A stretch of 64,000 nucleotides of DNA, taken from Lactuca virosa. Taxonomy: Eukaryota > Streptophyta > Magnoliopsida > Asterales > Asteraceae. The position numbers and the translations under genes are program-made. Positions 45,380-56,984 of the stretch are shown piece after piece. Every line of letters begins with the position of its first letter. Position 1 is the stretch's first letter. A model generated the notes under the pieces. It was not told where the DNA came from. It was given only the letters and a program-made list of their open reading frames with translations, and searched no databases. The stretch spans positions 86,341,706-86,405,705 of the forward strand of contig CAKMRJ010004445.1 in the NCBI GenBank assembly GCA_928212115.1, in the 5' to 3' direction.

Positions 45380-48300
45380 GTACTTTTCTTGTGAGTTCTG
45401 TACCTGCTTTGGTGTTATTTGACTCGGGTGCGAGTCGATCTTTCGTGTCATTAGCGTTTAGCCAGCACATCAGTACCCGACGAGAGGCGTTGATTCGACC
45501 TCTAAGAGTTTCCATAGCTGACGAGCGAGCGGTTTATGCTACTGATGTGATTCGAGGATGTGTGCTCGAGATTTTCGGTGTTGAGCTCTCGATAGATCTG
45601 ATACCGATTGCGATGGGTGATGTCTGTATCATCGTGGGCATGGACTGGTTGAGCTGATTTGGAGCTGTTATAGACTGCGAGCGGCAGTTGGTGACCATAC
45701 GAGACCCTAGTGGGGGAGTACTTACGGTGTATGGCGAAGGTAGCCGGTCTGGGTCATCATTTTGTTCGGCTGCCAGAGCGAGACAGAGTCTACAACATGG
45801 CTGTAGAGGGTTTGTAGCCTATATGATGTATACACGAGTTGCCGTAGAGAGGCCGAGTTCTGTCGGTGAGGTACCGATAGTGCGAGAGTTTCCGGATGTT
45901 TTCCCCGAGGAGTTGCCGGGTGTGCCTCCCGAGAGGCAAGTGGAGTTCCGCATCGATTTGGTTCCTGGGGCAGCACCTATTGCCAAGGCACCCTATCGCC
46001 TTGCGCCAACGGAGATGCAGGAGTGATCCTCACAGCTTCAGGAGCTGTTGGGGAAGGGATTCATCCGACCGAGTAGCTCGCCGTGGGAAGCGCCGATCCT
46101 TTTTGTCAAGAAAAAGGATGGTTCACACCGGATGTGCATTGATTACCGGGAGTTGAACAAATTAACGGTCAAGAACCGTTATCCATTACCGAGGATCGAC
46201 GATCTATTCGATCAGTTGCAGGGTGCCTCTTGGTTTTCCAAGATAGACTTGAGGTTTGAATATTACTAGATGAGGGTGCGTGATGAGGATATCCAGAAGA
46301 CAGCATTTAGGACTCATTATGGGCATTACGAGTTCGTGGTGATGCCTTTTGGGCTCACCAATGCACCAGCGGCGTTCATGGACCTGATGAACCGAGTATG
46401 CAGGCCGATGTTGGATCGATCGGTGATTGTGTTCATCGACGACATTCTAGTGTATTCAAGGACCACAGAGCAGCATGAGGAGCACCTGAGGGAGATCCTT
46501 GGAGTATTGAGATCGGAGAGGCTTTATGCCAAATTCTCTAAGTGTGATTTTTGGTTGCGAGAGGTCCAGTTCCTGGGATATCTCGTTAATCAGAATGGGA
46601 TATTGGTCGATCCGGCCAAGATTGAGGCTGTCATGAGTTGGGAGGTGCCGAGATTCCCCACCGAGATCAGGAGTTTTCTGGGGTTGGCCGGCTACTATCA
46701 GAGATTTATCCGAGATTTATCCAAGATTGTCGTTCCCCTCACCAGATTGACCCGGAAGGGCGTTGCTTTTTCTTGGGGTCCAGAGCAGCAGAGCTTGTCT
46801 GAGACCCTTCGCCAGAGACTATGCGAAGCCCCAGTGTTAGCCCTTCCGGAGGGAATGGAGGATTTTGTGGTTTACTATGATGCGTCTATATCAGGGTTGG
46901 GTGCGGTGCTTATGCAGAGAGGGAATGTGATAACATACGCATCGAGGCAGCTGGAGCCTCATGAGACGAGGTATCCCACCCACGATTTGGAATTGGGGGC
47001 AGTGGTGTTCGCCCTCAAGATATGGCGCCATTATTTGTATGAGGTTCGGTGTACTGTATACACGGACCACAAGAGTTTGAAGTATCTGATGGATCAGCCC
47101 AACCTGAACATGCGTCAGAGGAGATGGTTGGATGTGGTAAAGGATTATGACTGTGAGATCCTGTACCACCCGGGCAAGGCTAACGTGGTAGCCGATGCCC
47201 TGAGCCGCAGGGCGGAGAGTGCCCCGATTCGAGACATATGTATGAGGATGACGGTGATGACTCCGGTGTTGGACACTATACGAGAGGCCCAAGCAGAGGT
47301 TGTGAGACCGAAGAACCGTAAAAGGGAGCGGGTGATTGGACAGGTGTCCGAAATTTGTGACAGATAGTCGAGGGCTCATGACCTTTCGTGGTCGGATTTG
47401 GGTGCCGTATACGGGCGGGGCACGTAGCACTCTGTTGGAGGAGGCGCACAGATCGAGATTTTCGATCCATCCTGGGGCCACTAAGATGTATTTGGACCTG
47501 AAGAGAGACTACTGGTGGCCCTGTATGAAGAGGGATGTTGCATGGGTCGTAGAGAGGTGCTTGACCTGTCGCCGGGTTAAGGCCGAGCACCAGCGTCCGC
47601 ATGGCAAGTTGCAGCCATTAGAGGTTCCCCAGTGGAAGTGGGAACAGATTTCTATGGATTTTATCACCAAAGGTGTTGATGCAATTTAGGTGATTGTGGA
47701 TCGGCTAACGAAGAGCGCTCACTTCCTTGCTATCAGTGAGAGCTCTTCTGCAGAGAGGCTGGCAGAGATATATGTGAGGGAGGTGGTGTCGCGGTATGGA
47801 GTGCTGATCTCGATTGTGTCAGATCGATACGTACGTTACACTTCCAGGTTCTCGAAGAAGTTCCATGAGGAGTTGGGTACGAGATTGCACTTCAGCACTG
47901 CTTACCACCTCCAGACGGATGGACAGAGTGAGCGGACGATTCAGAAACTTGAGGATATGCTTCATGCATGTGTTATGGACTTCGGTGGAAGTTGGGATAC
48001 ATAACTACCTTTGGCTGAGTTTTCCTACAACAACAGCCACCATTCGAGTATTGGTATGCCTCCCTTAGAGCTTTTGTATGGGAGGAGGTGTCGGACTCCC
48101 ATATGTTGGGGAGAGGTAGGGCAGCGAGTGATGGGTAGCACTGAGATAGTGCTTAAGACGACTGAACATATACAGCAGGTCAGACAGAGGTTGCTAACAG
48201 CCTAGAGCCGTCACAAGAGCTATGTAGATAGACGGCGATCCGAGCTCGAGTTCCAGGTTGGAGATTTCGTACTCCTGAAGGTGTCTCCTTGGAAAGGAGT

Positions 48301-48678
48301 GATCCGATTCAGGAAGAGGGACAAGCTGGGGCCCTTTACATTGGTCCGTTCAGGGTGACCGCGAGAGTGGGTAAGGTAGCATACCGTTTAGAGCTGCCTG
48401 CGGAGTTGAGCCAGATTCATGATACCTTCCACGTATCCCAGTTGAGGAAGTGTATAGCCGATAAGACGGCAGTAGTGCCGCTAGAGGATATTCAGGTGGA
48501 TGCGAGCCTGAATTACATTAAGAGGCCGATCGCGATCTTAGATCGGAAGATCAAGGTTCTGAGGAACAAGGAGGTGCCTCTGGTTCAGGTCCAGTGGCAA
48601 CATCGGAGAGGGTCCGAGCTGACTTGGGAGCCGGAGACAGAGATGAGGGAGCAGCACCCAGAGTTGTTTGCAGAGTAA
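45380..48678 (+). pseudogene. pol: pol of Ty3/gypsy element G
   Basis: Protease with intact VLFDSGASRSF; stop TGA 45655. Linker VFPEELPGVPPERQ; stop 46024. RT from GFIRPSSSPWEAP to FIDDILVYSRTTEQ, whose Asp pair is intact; stop TAG 46267 in place of the Gln of YYHQ-type. RNase H YYDASISGLGAVLMQ, YTDHKSLKYL, NVVADALSRR. Frameshift near 47,345. Integrase HHCC (HRSRFSIHP...CLTC), core with MDFITKG, stop TAG 47687 at a Trp, VSDRYVRYTS, DGQSERTIQK; stops 48002 and 48203; frameshift near 48,335. The tail LPAELSQIHDTFHVSQLRKC and VQWQHRRGSELTWEPE (chromodomain-like) ends at 48678. Most stops fit C-to-T or G-to-A decay. Catalytic residues largely remain, so this is the youngest coding element here. 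Confidence 0.92.
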
Positions 48679-48702
48679 GACTTCGAGGACGAAGTCTGAT
48701 TC

Positions 48703-48716
48703 TAGTGGGGGAGAAT
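48703..48716 (+). other. Polypurine tract of G
   Basis: AGTGGGGGAGAAT immediately before the 3' LTR TGTAACATCC; preceded by GAGGACGAAGTC. Confidence 0.9.
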
Positions 48717-50390
48717 TGTAACATCCGGATTTCCAGGTATCATAATTTAAATATTTATTTTGAGTTGAGAAGAGGGACTCGACGAATTGACGCCTAGACT
48801 CGTCGAGTAGGATCGCGATTGATGACTCGGATTAATGAGTGGACTCGACGAGTCGGTGAGGCGACTCGACGAGTCTGCGCTGTTGGCAGAAACCCTAAAT
48901 CTTTGGGCCTGAACCCTAAATCTTTGGACTCGACGAGTCGGTGAGGCGACTCGACGACTCGACGACTCGACGAATTGACGCCTAGCCTTCAGTTGATCCA
49001 TTTGTTGTGATTTTGCTAAGGAGGAGAAGTGATCCAGCAAGAAGGACCAAAGGAGGTTGTTGTTCTGAGACTTTCAAGCAAGGAGGCTTCACTTTGAGGT
49101 AGCAATTCGACCCTTTCTTCTTTATTGTGTAGACTTCTTGAATGAAGGGTTTCTTTGCCCTTTCTTGAGTTGGAATAAGAGCATGAGAGGTCCCAATGTG
49201 AAATAGACCTTAGATCTGGACCTTGAGAGGTCCAGAGAGCCCCAAACATCCAGCTTTATCCAATCCCTTTTTGGGTTTTGGAACATGGTTGTCATATTAG
49301 GGCTAAATCATCATATAGAGCCATATGAGTGTTGCATGAGCATAAAGTTTGGACCTTTACGTAACTTTTGAGTGTTAGAAGGCCAGATCTATAGGTTAGA
49401 GAAACAGATCTGACCTTAGAAGGTCGTTTGAGCATTCTCATGGAAGAAACTCGCCGAGTCCATGAGCGGACTCGACGAGTCGGATCGTGTTGAACCACGA
49501 TTCGTGATCAGTGGTAACCGTCGAGAGAAAGGTTAACTCGACGATTCGAGTGAGGCCTTAGGAGGATTCAGAGGACACGTATGGACTCACCGAGTCACCC
49601 GAGTGCACTCGACGAGTCTGGTCAAATTGGACCGTGGACTGGGGTTGACTTTTAGGGTTTGGTCAACATTTGGACATTGGACCATTGGAGGGGTAAAATG
49701 GTTTTTTCCCCTTCTGAGAGAATATAGGGAGGGATTAGTCTAGCCTTTGAGATCCGTATTAATTAGAGATAATTACGTTATGTGATTAGGCGGAGTCTAG
49801 ATCAGATATTCGAGTTCGAGACTTTCCGAGATTACCCGAGGTGAGTCTTCTCACTATACATTACCTAGAGTGGTAACTATGTGCAGACCGGAGGGTCTTA
49901 TATGTTATGTGTATGTTGAGTTTATGTGCTTGTGATATATGTATGCTATGTGTTATATAGACCGGACCGGAGGGTCCTACGATTTAGACCGGACCGGAGG
50001 GTCCAACGATTAAGACCAGACCGGAGGGTCCAACGAGCTAGACCGGACTGGAGGGTCCAACGAGCTACGGGACTGGAGGGTCCCGCTGAGACACATTGAC
50101 CGGAGGGTCATACCGAGTTATAGGCTCGAGTGGCTTATGTGTTGTATGTGGTATTTTGGGGAACTCACTAAGCATTTATGCTTACCATGTTATGTGATAT
50201 GTGTTTCAGGTACCAGCGAGGATCGCGGGAAGGCACAGTATGATTTGTACACACTGGCAGAGGATTATGTTTTGAGATTTTGGGATATGTTTTATTATGA
50301 TGACATTTGATACTTGAGATTTTGAGAATATTATATGAGTTTTTGTTATGTGGAAAAATGAAAAATTGTTCTAAAATTTACGTCGTTACA
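48717..50390 (+). repeat. 3' LTR of G (1.67 kb)
   Basis: Same ends as the 5' LTR. GACTCGACGAGTC palindromes at 48842, 48863, 48927 and 49469 and variants; a local triplication of GACTCGACGA near 48,940-48,970 replaces the TATA-like region found in the 5' LTR. GACCGGAGGGTCC array at 49,962-50,115; then GAACTCACTAAGC and GTTTCAGGTACC blocks. Confidence 0.92.
49962..50115. repeat. GGAG-loop palindrome array of LTR G
   Basis: Six units of GACCGGAGGGTC type (stem GGACC / GGTCC around GGAG), about 25-30 bp apart. The 5' LTR of G keeps three (43,205-43,300). Confidence 0.9.
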
Positions 50391-50395
50391 TTATT

Positions 50396-51566
50396 ATTCA
50401 TTTTATTAAATAATTAAAATCCTCAAATAGGATAATTATTTGTTATATGTGTTACCGGCTATATGAATATCTATTTAATGTATGCACGTTATGTAAACAA
50501 ATAATGAGTATATGATAATTGTAGAAAAATCTTATTATAAATTTATCTTTGAAACGATAAAATAATATTTTTTTTAATAGAAGATTATTTAGGATAAATA
50601 ATCTTAATGAAAGATGTAACAAACCTAAAATCTCAAATTATATGTTATAATATATATTTGGTCTAAATACATCAAATGGTGAACCCAAATAGTAAAACCG
50701 TAATGTTTTTATGTTACACCTGTTTTTCGACGATAGTTACCAATTATATTTTACAACGTTACTTATCGATTGCTAAATTTTGATAATCATAAAAAAAGTA
50801 ATAATAAAATAATCATTATATATTAATAAAATTAGTCAAATATTTTGAAATTTATTTGATATTGTTTTCTTTTGAGAAAAGAAAAAGATACATTAAAATA
50901 TATGGGTTTTATAATCCTTACGTATGCATGGATACGAATTAAGGATTTAGTCAAAAGAAGAAACTACAAATAGATATCTATATGTTTTTAAAGGGCTATA
51001 TATGTAAATTATTTGGATAAGAATACAATTTGGAGACGTGTTGATCATACAAGAGAAGCTCCATACAATTTAAATTGATATCAAAACTTGGAGTTTACGT
51101 GTTAGGTTGTAAGCAATCTCCAAGTGATATAATTAAATTTTCTTGTACATAAAATTTTATTGAAACCTTTAGTTCAAGTATAAATAGACGATGTATGCAG
51201 AAAAAAGTTTAGTATCTAACATCAATTAGATAAAAAGATTCAGATTATAGTAGTTTTTAATATCAAAGACTTGTATTCGTCGGCACGTATCACAGTTAAA
51301 AAGAGATAAGTTTTCGGCAAGATAATTAGTTGGCAAGCAGTGCTAAGCTTAAGGCCACAACGATAGTTAGTTTCCACTAACCAGCTAGGTGACTGCATAG
51401 TTACTTTCATGAACATGATTTTAATACAAGTATTAATTAAAATATTAAATATTTGTTGAAAGTTTATATGTCAATTATATGCTTATTGCCGGAAATACAT
51501 GTTAAATATATATTTGATGATATACGATGTGCGAACCAGTTATGGTTCTATATGTGTTAAGACGTA

Positions 51567-51623
<57 letters not shown>

Positions 51624-52059
51624 ACGTGATAATAATAATAAGAATAGAAGTATTATTTCTAAAAAAAGTAAATTAAGTTAATGATATATATCTGTGTTAA
51701 TGATAATAGTGGTTTTGCAGGTTTGAGATATACATTATTATCACATTGTGGGATTGAAAACCCTATGTATCTCACCAGTTTTCCCAACCTGACCCACTCA
51801 ATTTATATTCATCACAGGTAGCAGTGTAAGACTACTGAAGACTCAAGTATGATGCTGAGAAAAGACATGCAATAGAGTTGAGGACCGCTAGGTCTTTACG
51901 TTGTGTATCAGTTATGACATCCCTGGAGTTGTATTATTTTAAGACAATATTTTGTACTCAAGTTGTTTTAATATACTGGGAATTTCCGCAATAAAAGATA
52001 TTATGATTTTTAAAGCTTAAAGAATTTTTTTTTCGGTTCTGAAAATTGGGGATGTCACA
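50396..52059 (+). repeat. 5' LTR of H, remainder
   Basis: Continues from 42,819 after removal of G. AT-rich, no ORF. Ends GAAAATTGGGGATGTCACA before the primer site. The last 160 bp and the block at 51,500-51,560 match the 3' LTR; the middle does not. Confidence 0.75.
51567..51619. repeat. (TG)n(TA)n microsatellite
   Basis: About 4-5 TG followed by about 21 TA units; the partner LTR has only GTATATATATGA at the same place (57,048). Confidence 0.95.
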
Positions 52060-52531
52060 GTTGGTATCTGAACATTAGTTTAAACGAATTAGGAATTGTG
52101 ACGATTTCTAGACTTAAACTGAGATTGCTAAGTGATGATGGTGAGGTGTGTGTCTAGTATACTTTAGGTTGAATACGTAAATTAATATTAAATAGACACA
52201 AGCACTAAAATATTTGAGGGTATATGCCTTAATTAGTATTATGTGCTAATATAATCGTTTTATAGCGTGCTTTAGGTTGAATACCTTACTTGCTATAGTC
52301 TGCACTAGCATACTTTAGGAGAGATGCCTTATATGCTAATATGTGCTAAGTGATAAAAAATATAGCATGGTCTAGCTTGCTTACCTATATTGCTATTACT
52401 TGAGGAAGTTTAAGGTCTGTTTCCGACCTTGGTTTGGAAGAGGAAATTTTATGTGTTCAGGATTCTAAACATTTAATTACTGTATTAGAACTGACAATGA
52501 AACTTTTCGAGGTGATAAGGAGATTTACGAT
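52060..52531 (+). other. Primer site and leader of H
   Basis: GTTGGTATCTGAAC at 52,060 is a tRNA-Met-type primer site with one change; the leader matches reversed 1-373 and 10,870-11,390. Three repeats of a CTTTAGGTTGAATAC block (52,165-52,330). Confidence 0.75.
52527..52531. other. Target duplication of solo LTR S, left copy
   Basis: ACGAT, identical to 55802-55806. Confidence 0.9.
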
Positions 52532-55500
52532 TGTCACAACTAGAAATTCTAGTGCTTTTGTAAACATTAACAATGATAACATTCGAAACTAAAGTTTGGA
52601 AAGTATGCATGATGATCATTCAATGACACCAAGATCTCATCAAACACTCTATACAAACACTTCAAATGGTCAACAAAAGATTGGAAACCCTAAAAATCCC
52701 AGTTTAAGTCCATTATGGACTAGGATTTCCTTATTGGGCCTAATGGAGCAATAAGGTTCCAATTTGATTATTTTGGGCTTAGGACCCTTAAATGGGCCCT
52801 AATTGGACCCACTTCCATGAAACTTAACATTTTGGGCCATAATGGATCCAAAATGAATTGGTTTACCTTAATGGGCCTTATTGGGCCATAATTAATTCAA
52901 TTAGCTTTCATGGACCTTAAATCCATTCTTTTATACAAAATTGGGCCGTGAACACCCCTAGAAGCCCAATGGGCTGAAAAATAGTTCTTTAACCTCATAA
53001 TTTAGAGCAAGACTTAGAATGGACCCAAGATGATTCCTTTCCTCTTCCTTAGCCCATTTCAGCCCAACAACAACAACAACAACAACAACAACAAATGAAA
53101 AATGAATTGGATAGAAGAGAGTTTGACTAGGAGATGCCACCTCAATAAAATCCATCATGTATCCATGCAATAGTTCCCATACATCCATGCAAGTCATTTC
53201 ACATCTCTCTTTCCCTCTCTCTTTTTCTTCCTCTCGGCCGAGAACCACCCAAACACACACACATCTTCAAACTTTCATCTCAAACACTCTCAAACACATC
53301 CTCTTCTCCATCCAAATTTTCGATATTTTGGAACATTTCAAGGAGGTTCTTCCATAAGAATCATCATCTTTGGTAATTTGTTGTTTAGATCCATAACCTA
53401 GTTTCTTTATTTCATCAAAACCTCTTCCTAACTCATATAATTTTCGTGATCTACTCCTTAGAAGCTTCTTAAATTCGAAATTAACTCTAGGAGGCTTGCT
53501 AGGACCAAAAATCTTCTTCACATCTTCTTCAAAACCAAAGCAACTAAGCAAGGTGAGTTCATACCCCTTGTTTTTGGTTTTTACATGATTTATGGGGGAG
53601 AATACAAGTAAAATGTGTAGATCCTTGTGTTTTTGGTATGATATGTGTGATTTCTTGAATTTATTTGATGATTATGTGTTAGAAACTTGATCTATTCGAG
53701 ATTCTTAACCTTGTTAAGGAAATATTTTACCTAAGATATCTTATACATATTATTAAGAAGGCAAAAGTATTATACAAGTTCAAACTAAGTAAAACAAAAC
53801 AAATTCTATTTATGAACCATTTTTGACAAATAAGCAAAAGATGGAGGAAATGATGTCATTACGGTTTTTATAAGGATCAAAAGGGTCAAATCTCTTAAAA
53901 TATGAGTTATTATGAAGATCACGGTTTTTAAAGGACTAAAAGTGTAAATTTTAGCCTAATGGGCTAAAGTTTGGGCTTTTCGGCTTTTAGGCCCAATTTG
54001 CGAAAAATGGGAAACTTAAGGGACTGAAATTGTAAGTTTATCAAAATATGAGTTAAAAAATGGGTAAACAAATTTCAGGGGCTGAAAATGTCTTTCTTAT
54101 CAAATAGGACTAAAAATGCAATGTTTTTTGATTTTTGGGCAAAAATTGTAAGAATTGCGAAAATTGGGATTTCAAGTGTAAATCTTTTTAATTAAAGGAC
54201 TGAAACTGTCCAAAACCTTATTTTGGGCTGAAATCATGATTTAAATAACTGTTGGGCCGAAAATGTCAAGAAACATAATCGAAGGACCAAAAATGTCATT
54301 TTTCATAAAAAGGGTAAAATTTTGTCATTTTTACTAGAAAAGGGGCTGAATTGGTCAAACAATTATTTCTGGGTCAATTATTTTAATATTAAGATTATTG
54401 GGTCAAAAATACATAATTTTTAATAACTTATGGATTTAAATAGAAAGAATATAAATACATTTTATATATAAATCTAAATATCATTATAAGACAAGTTGGC
54501 GAATATGGTGACTTTTCGATTAAACAATTCGTGTGAAACAATCCTTGCGGCATTAATACTATACAAAACAAGTAAACATTATATCGGTTGGGCTCTAATA
54601 CTCCTAATCATGCTTATTGGACCTTCGTGACCCATTAACATGACTATTGGGCCCAACATAAATAAGACATGTTTATTGGGCCTCAGGTGACCCAATTACA
54701 TGCCTAATGGACCCTCAATCGCTTTTACATGCTATTGGGCCGTAGTGGCCCATTTACATTGCTAGTAAGGTCCAAATCAATCATATGTGTGATGGGCTAA
54801 CGTGTCCGTCGCACACTCGACAACCTTTAATAACAAGCGTGATTAGTGGGCCCCCGTAGTCCTCTTCTCTTCGTCTGTTAGGCTTACCTCTTATTCAAGT
54901 AAACATAATTCAGGTCGTTAAACAAGGTTATTCAATTTCATTTGGATTTAGTGAGTAATAACGGGTGACACCAAAAAGTGTCGGTTGTAGTGTGTAGTTA
55001 TAATTAAAGTCTCCTGGAGGGAGAGCGAGAGTTTGTGTATAGATCTATACGGGGGTGACTCCCCCACACCTAAGCTGTTCGCTACAGTTAGACTCGGCCA
55101 GTCTCGGGTGACAAAATCTCAAATTCAATACCGGCTTTCACTAGAATGCCAAGACAGACGAAATAGTCATTATTATGCATGGTTATAACGACTTACATAG
55201 AGATCCAAATACCATCTAAGTAATCATGGGAAATCATATTTATTCATTGTGTCGATACAATAATACAAAACAATCATACTATTTATATCGGAAAACATCG
55301 GGTTTTCCGGGGGAACAACATTATTCGTTTTCACTTTCGATAACTACAATGCAAGAATTCATACTACTTTTACATGTTTGAAATCATTCACGTATATACT
55401 TATGGATCATCACACTTATTTCGTAAACAATTGTCTTTTCAGAAAATATCGGATTTTCTGGGTTTTACATACTACACAAAACATTTTCATATCAAACCTG

Positions 55501-55801
55501 CTTATGAACTCACCAACATTATATATGTTGACCGTTTTCAAAATAACTTGTATTCTCAGGTAACAGATAAGCTGAAGAAAATTGCCAAGTGTGTTAGGAT
55601 GTTATGTTTTGTGACTCTCAAACAATTTATGCTAGGGATTATGTAATGTAAACAATGTACTGGATATGAACAATGACGGTTGAAATGTATTAATGCATGG
55701 GGATGTTTATGTTATGTTTCATGTATATTCATTGTGATGATATTTCAATTTAAGTCACACGAGCCCTCGGACATTTATGCCGTCTGGTTCGGGGTGTGAC
55801 A
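52532..55801 (+). repeat. Solo LTR S (3.27 kb), complete
   Basis: Ends TGTCACA / TGTGACA (7-bp inverted), flanked by ACGAT on both sides. No interior. Unusually long LTR. Contains a TGGGCC-rich part (52,690-52,970 and 54,580-54,790) and a (CAA)n run. Two partial family members are at 6201-6602 and 40413-41528. Confidence 0.9.
53066..53094. repeat. (CAA)n microsatellite
   Basis: About nine CAA units inside solo LTR S. Confidence 0.95.
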
Positions 55802-55806
55802 ACGAT

Positions 55807-56984
55807 AGTTGACATCGATAACTTCATAAATAAACGATCGAGGGATATCGTAAAATAATACCTATTAATTGATACTATAAATAGTGTATTAATACCTATA
55901 GGGTGGTGTTGTACATTCAAAGTATGCTTGATGAAATAATAACACCTTTGGAGGAATGTTGTGCGTTTGAAGTACATTTGGACGAGATGAATGGTTTGGC
56001 GTAATCCATGAAGTTGTTCCACCGCTGACCAGATTGAAGCAGTGATTGCTTACGGAGTTAGAAGAGCTAAAAATGGTGATAAATACTTCAATGATATCGA
56101 AATTGATGTTAAGCAAGATTAAGAAGAATTCAATGAAGATTAAAGGAATGGCTAACAGAGTTTTCTGACTCAATAGGCCAATACCTTGTCTAACTATGTG
56201 ATGTAGTATACAGTTTGAGTGGTGTGTTAAGAGTTGATCTGTACACTATACAGGATGCTTGGACTTAGTATTTAATAATACTGATGACAATTGACTTCTA
56301 TCACATCCTTATGAAATTTCTATAGTGTATTAACCCGACTTTAACATACTAGATTAGCATGGTAAAATTAGTCATTGGGTGGTGAAAGGCTGAGTGACTT
56401 ACTTGTCGAAGTAAGTTAGAATGCTTAGTTGAAGAAGCAATTCACCCATAGTATTGCACCATAAGAGATGTTGTTCTCATGAACGACAGAGTACGGAGTT
56501 GAAGCTAGCAGAACATGTTGAGATACAGCTAAAATGCAGACTTCCTAGGATTGACTCTTATGAAGTAGTCATGAAAGATATACAAATGAGAAGCAGACCT
56601 TCTAATATTAATGAAGACGTCATGGAAGGATGATATGCATGCACAATTGCATGAGTTAGAAGATGATGTAGGTAGTTGGAGACCGTTTGTTTCCAAACTG
56701 CTAGAGTAAATTCTGGTATAGTGTGCCTTGTAGAGTGGACACTACCCGAGAAAGAAATAATATGAAGAATTTGGAAGTGAATTTCCTATCGACCTAGGAA
56801 AAGTATGAGAATATGCTAAATTAAGAATATGCATGAGAAATCCCTAGTTGAGACTAGGAGAAATTATTGTATGTGCTTGTTTGAACACACTCATGTGTGA
56901 TAAGTTGCTTTGTGATTTTTTTGTATGGTGACTTGGGGGCTGCGAGACAATTCTTGGGACGAGTATGAGTAGGTGTGAAATATG
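55807..56984 (+). other. Interior of H after the solo LTR, non-coding
   Basis: No gag or pol motif; the block GGGGGCTGCGAGACAATTCT (56,935) matches the interior of K. Joins the 3' LTR abruptly, with no purine tract, at about 56,985. Confidence 0.65.

Larger units (their letters stand above)
42820..50390 (+). mobile_element. Ty3/gypsy element G, complete but dead (7.57 kb, Tekay/Del-like chromovirus)
   Basis: LTRs 42820-43522 and 48717-50390, duplication TTATT (42815-42819 and 50391-50395), initiator-Met primer site, gag, protease, RT, RNase H, integrase, chromodomain-like tail, purine tract. Domain order PR-RT-RH-IN is Ty3/gypsy. The LTR lengths differ by nearly 1 kb because of deletions. 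Many stops. Confidence 0.95.

Noticed and set aside
47336..47602. Long antisense ORFs over the pol of G (also 44,044-45,200, 46,891-47,481)
   Set aside because: Shadows of gag-pol codon structure on the other strand.
53267..53551. 94-codon ORF on the minus strand
   Set aside because: Inside solo LTR S, no motif, low-complexity neighbourhood.
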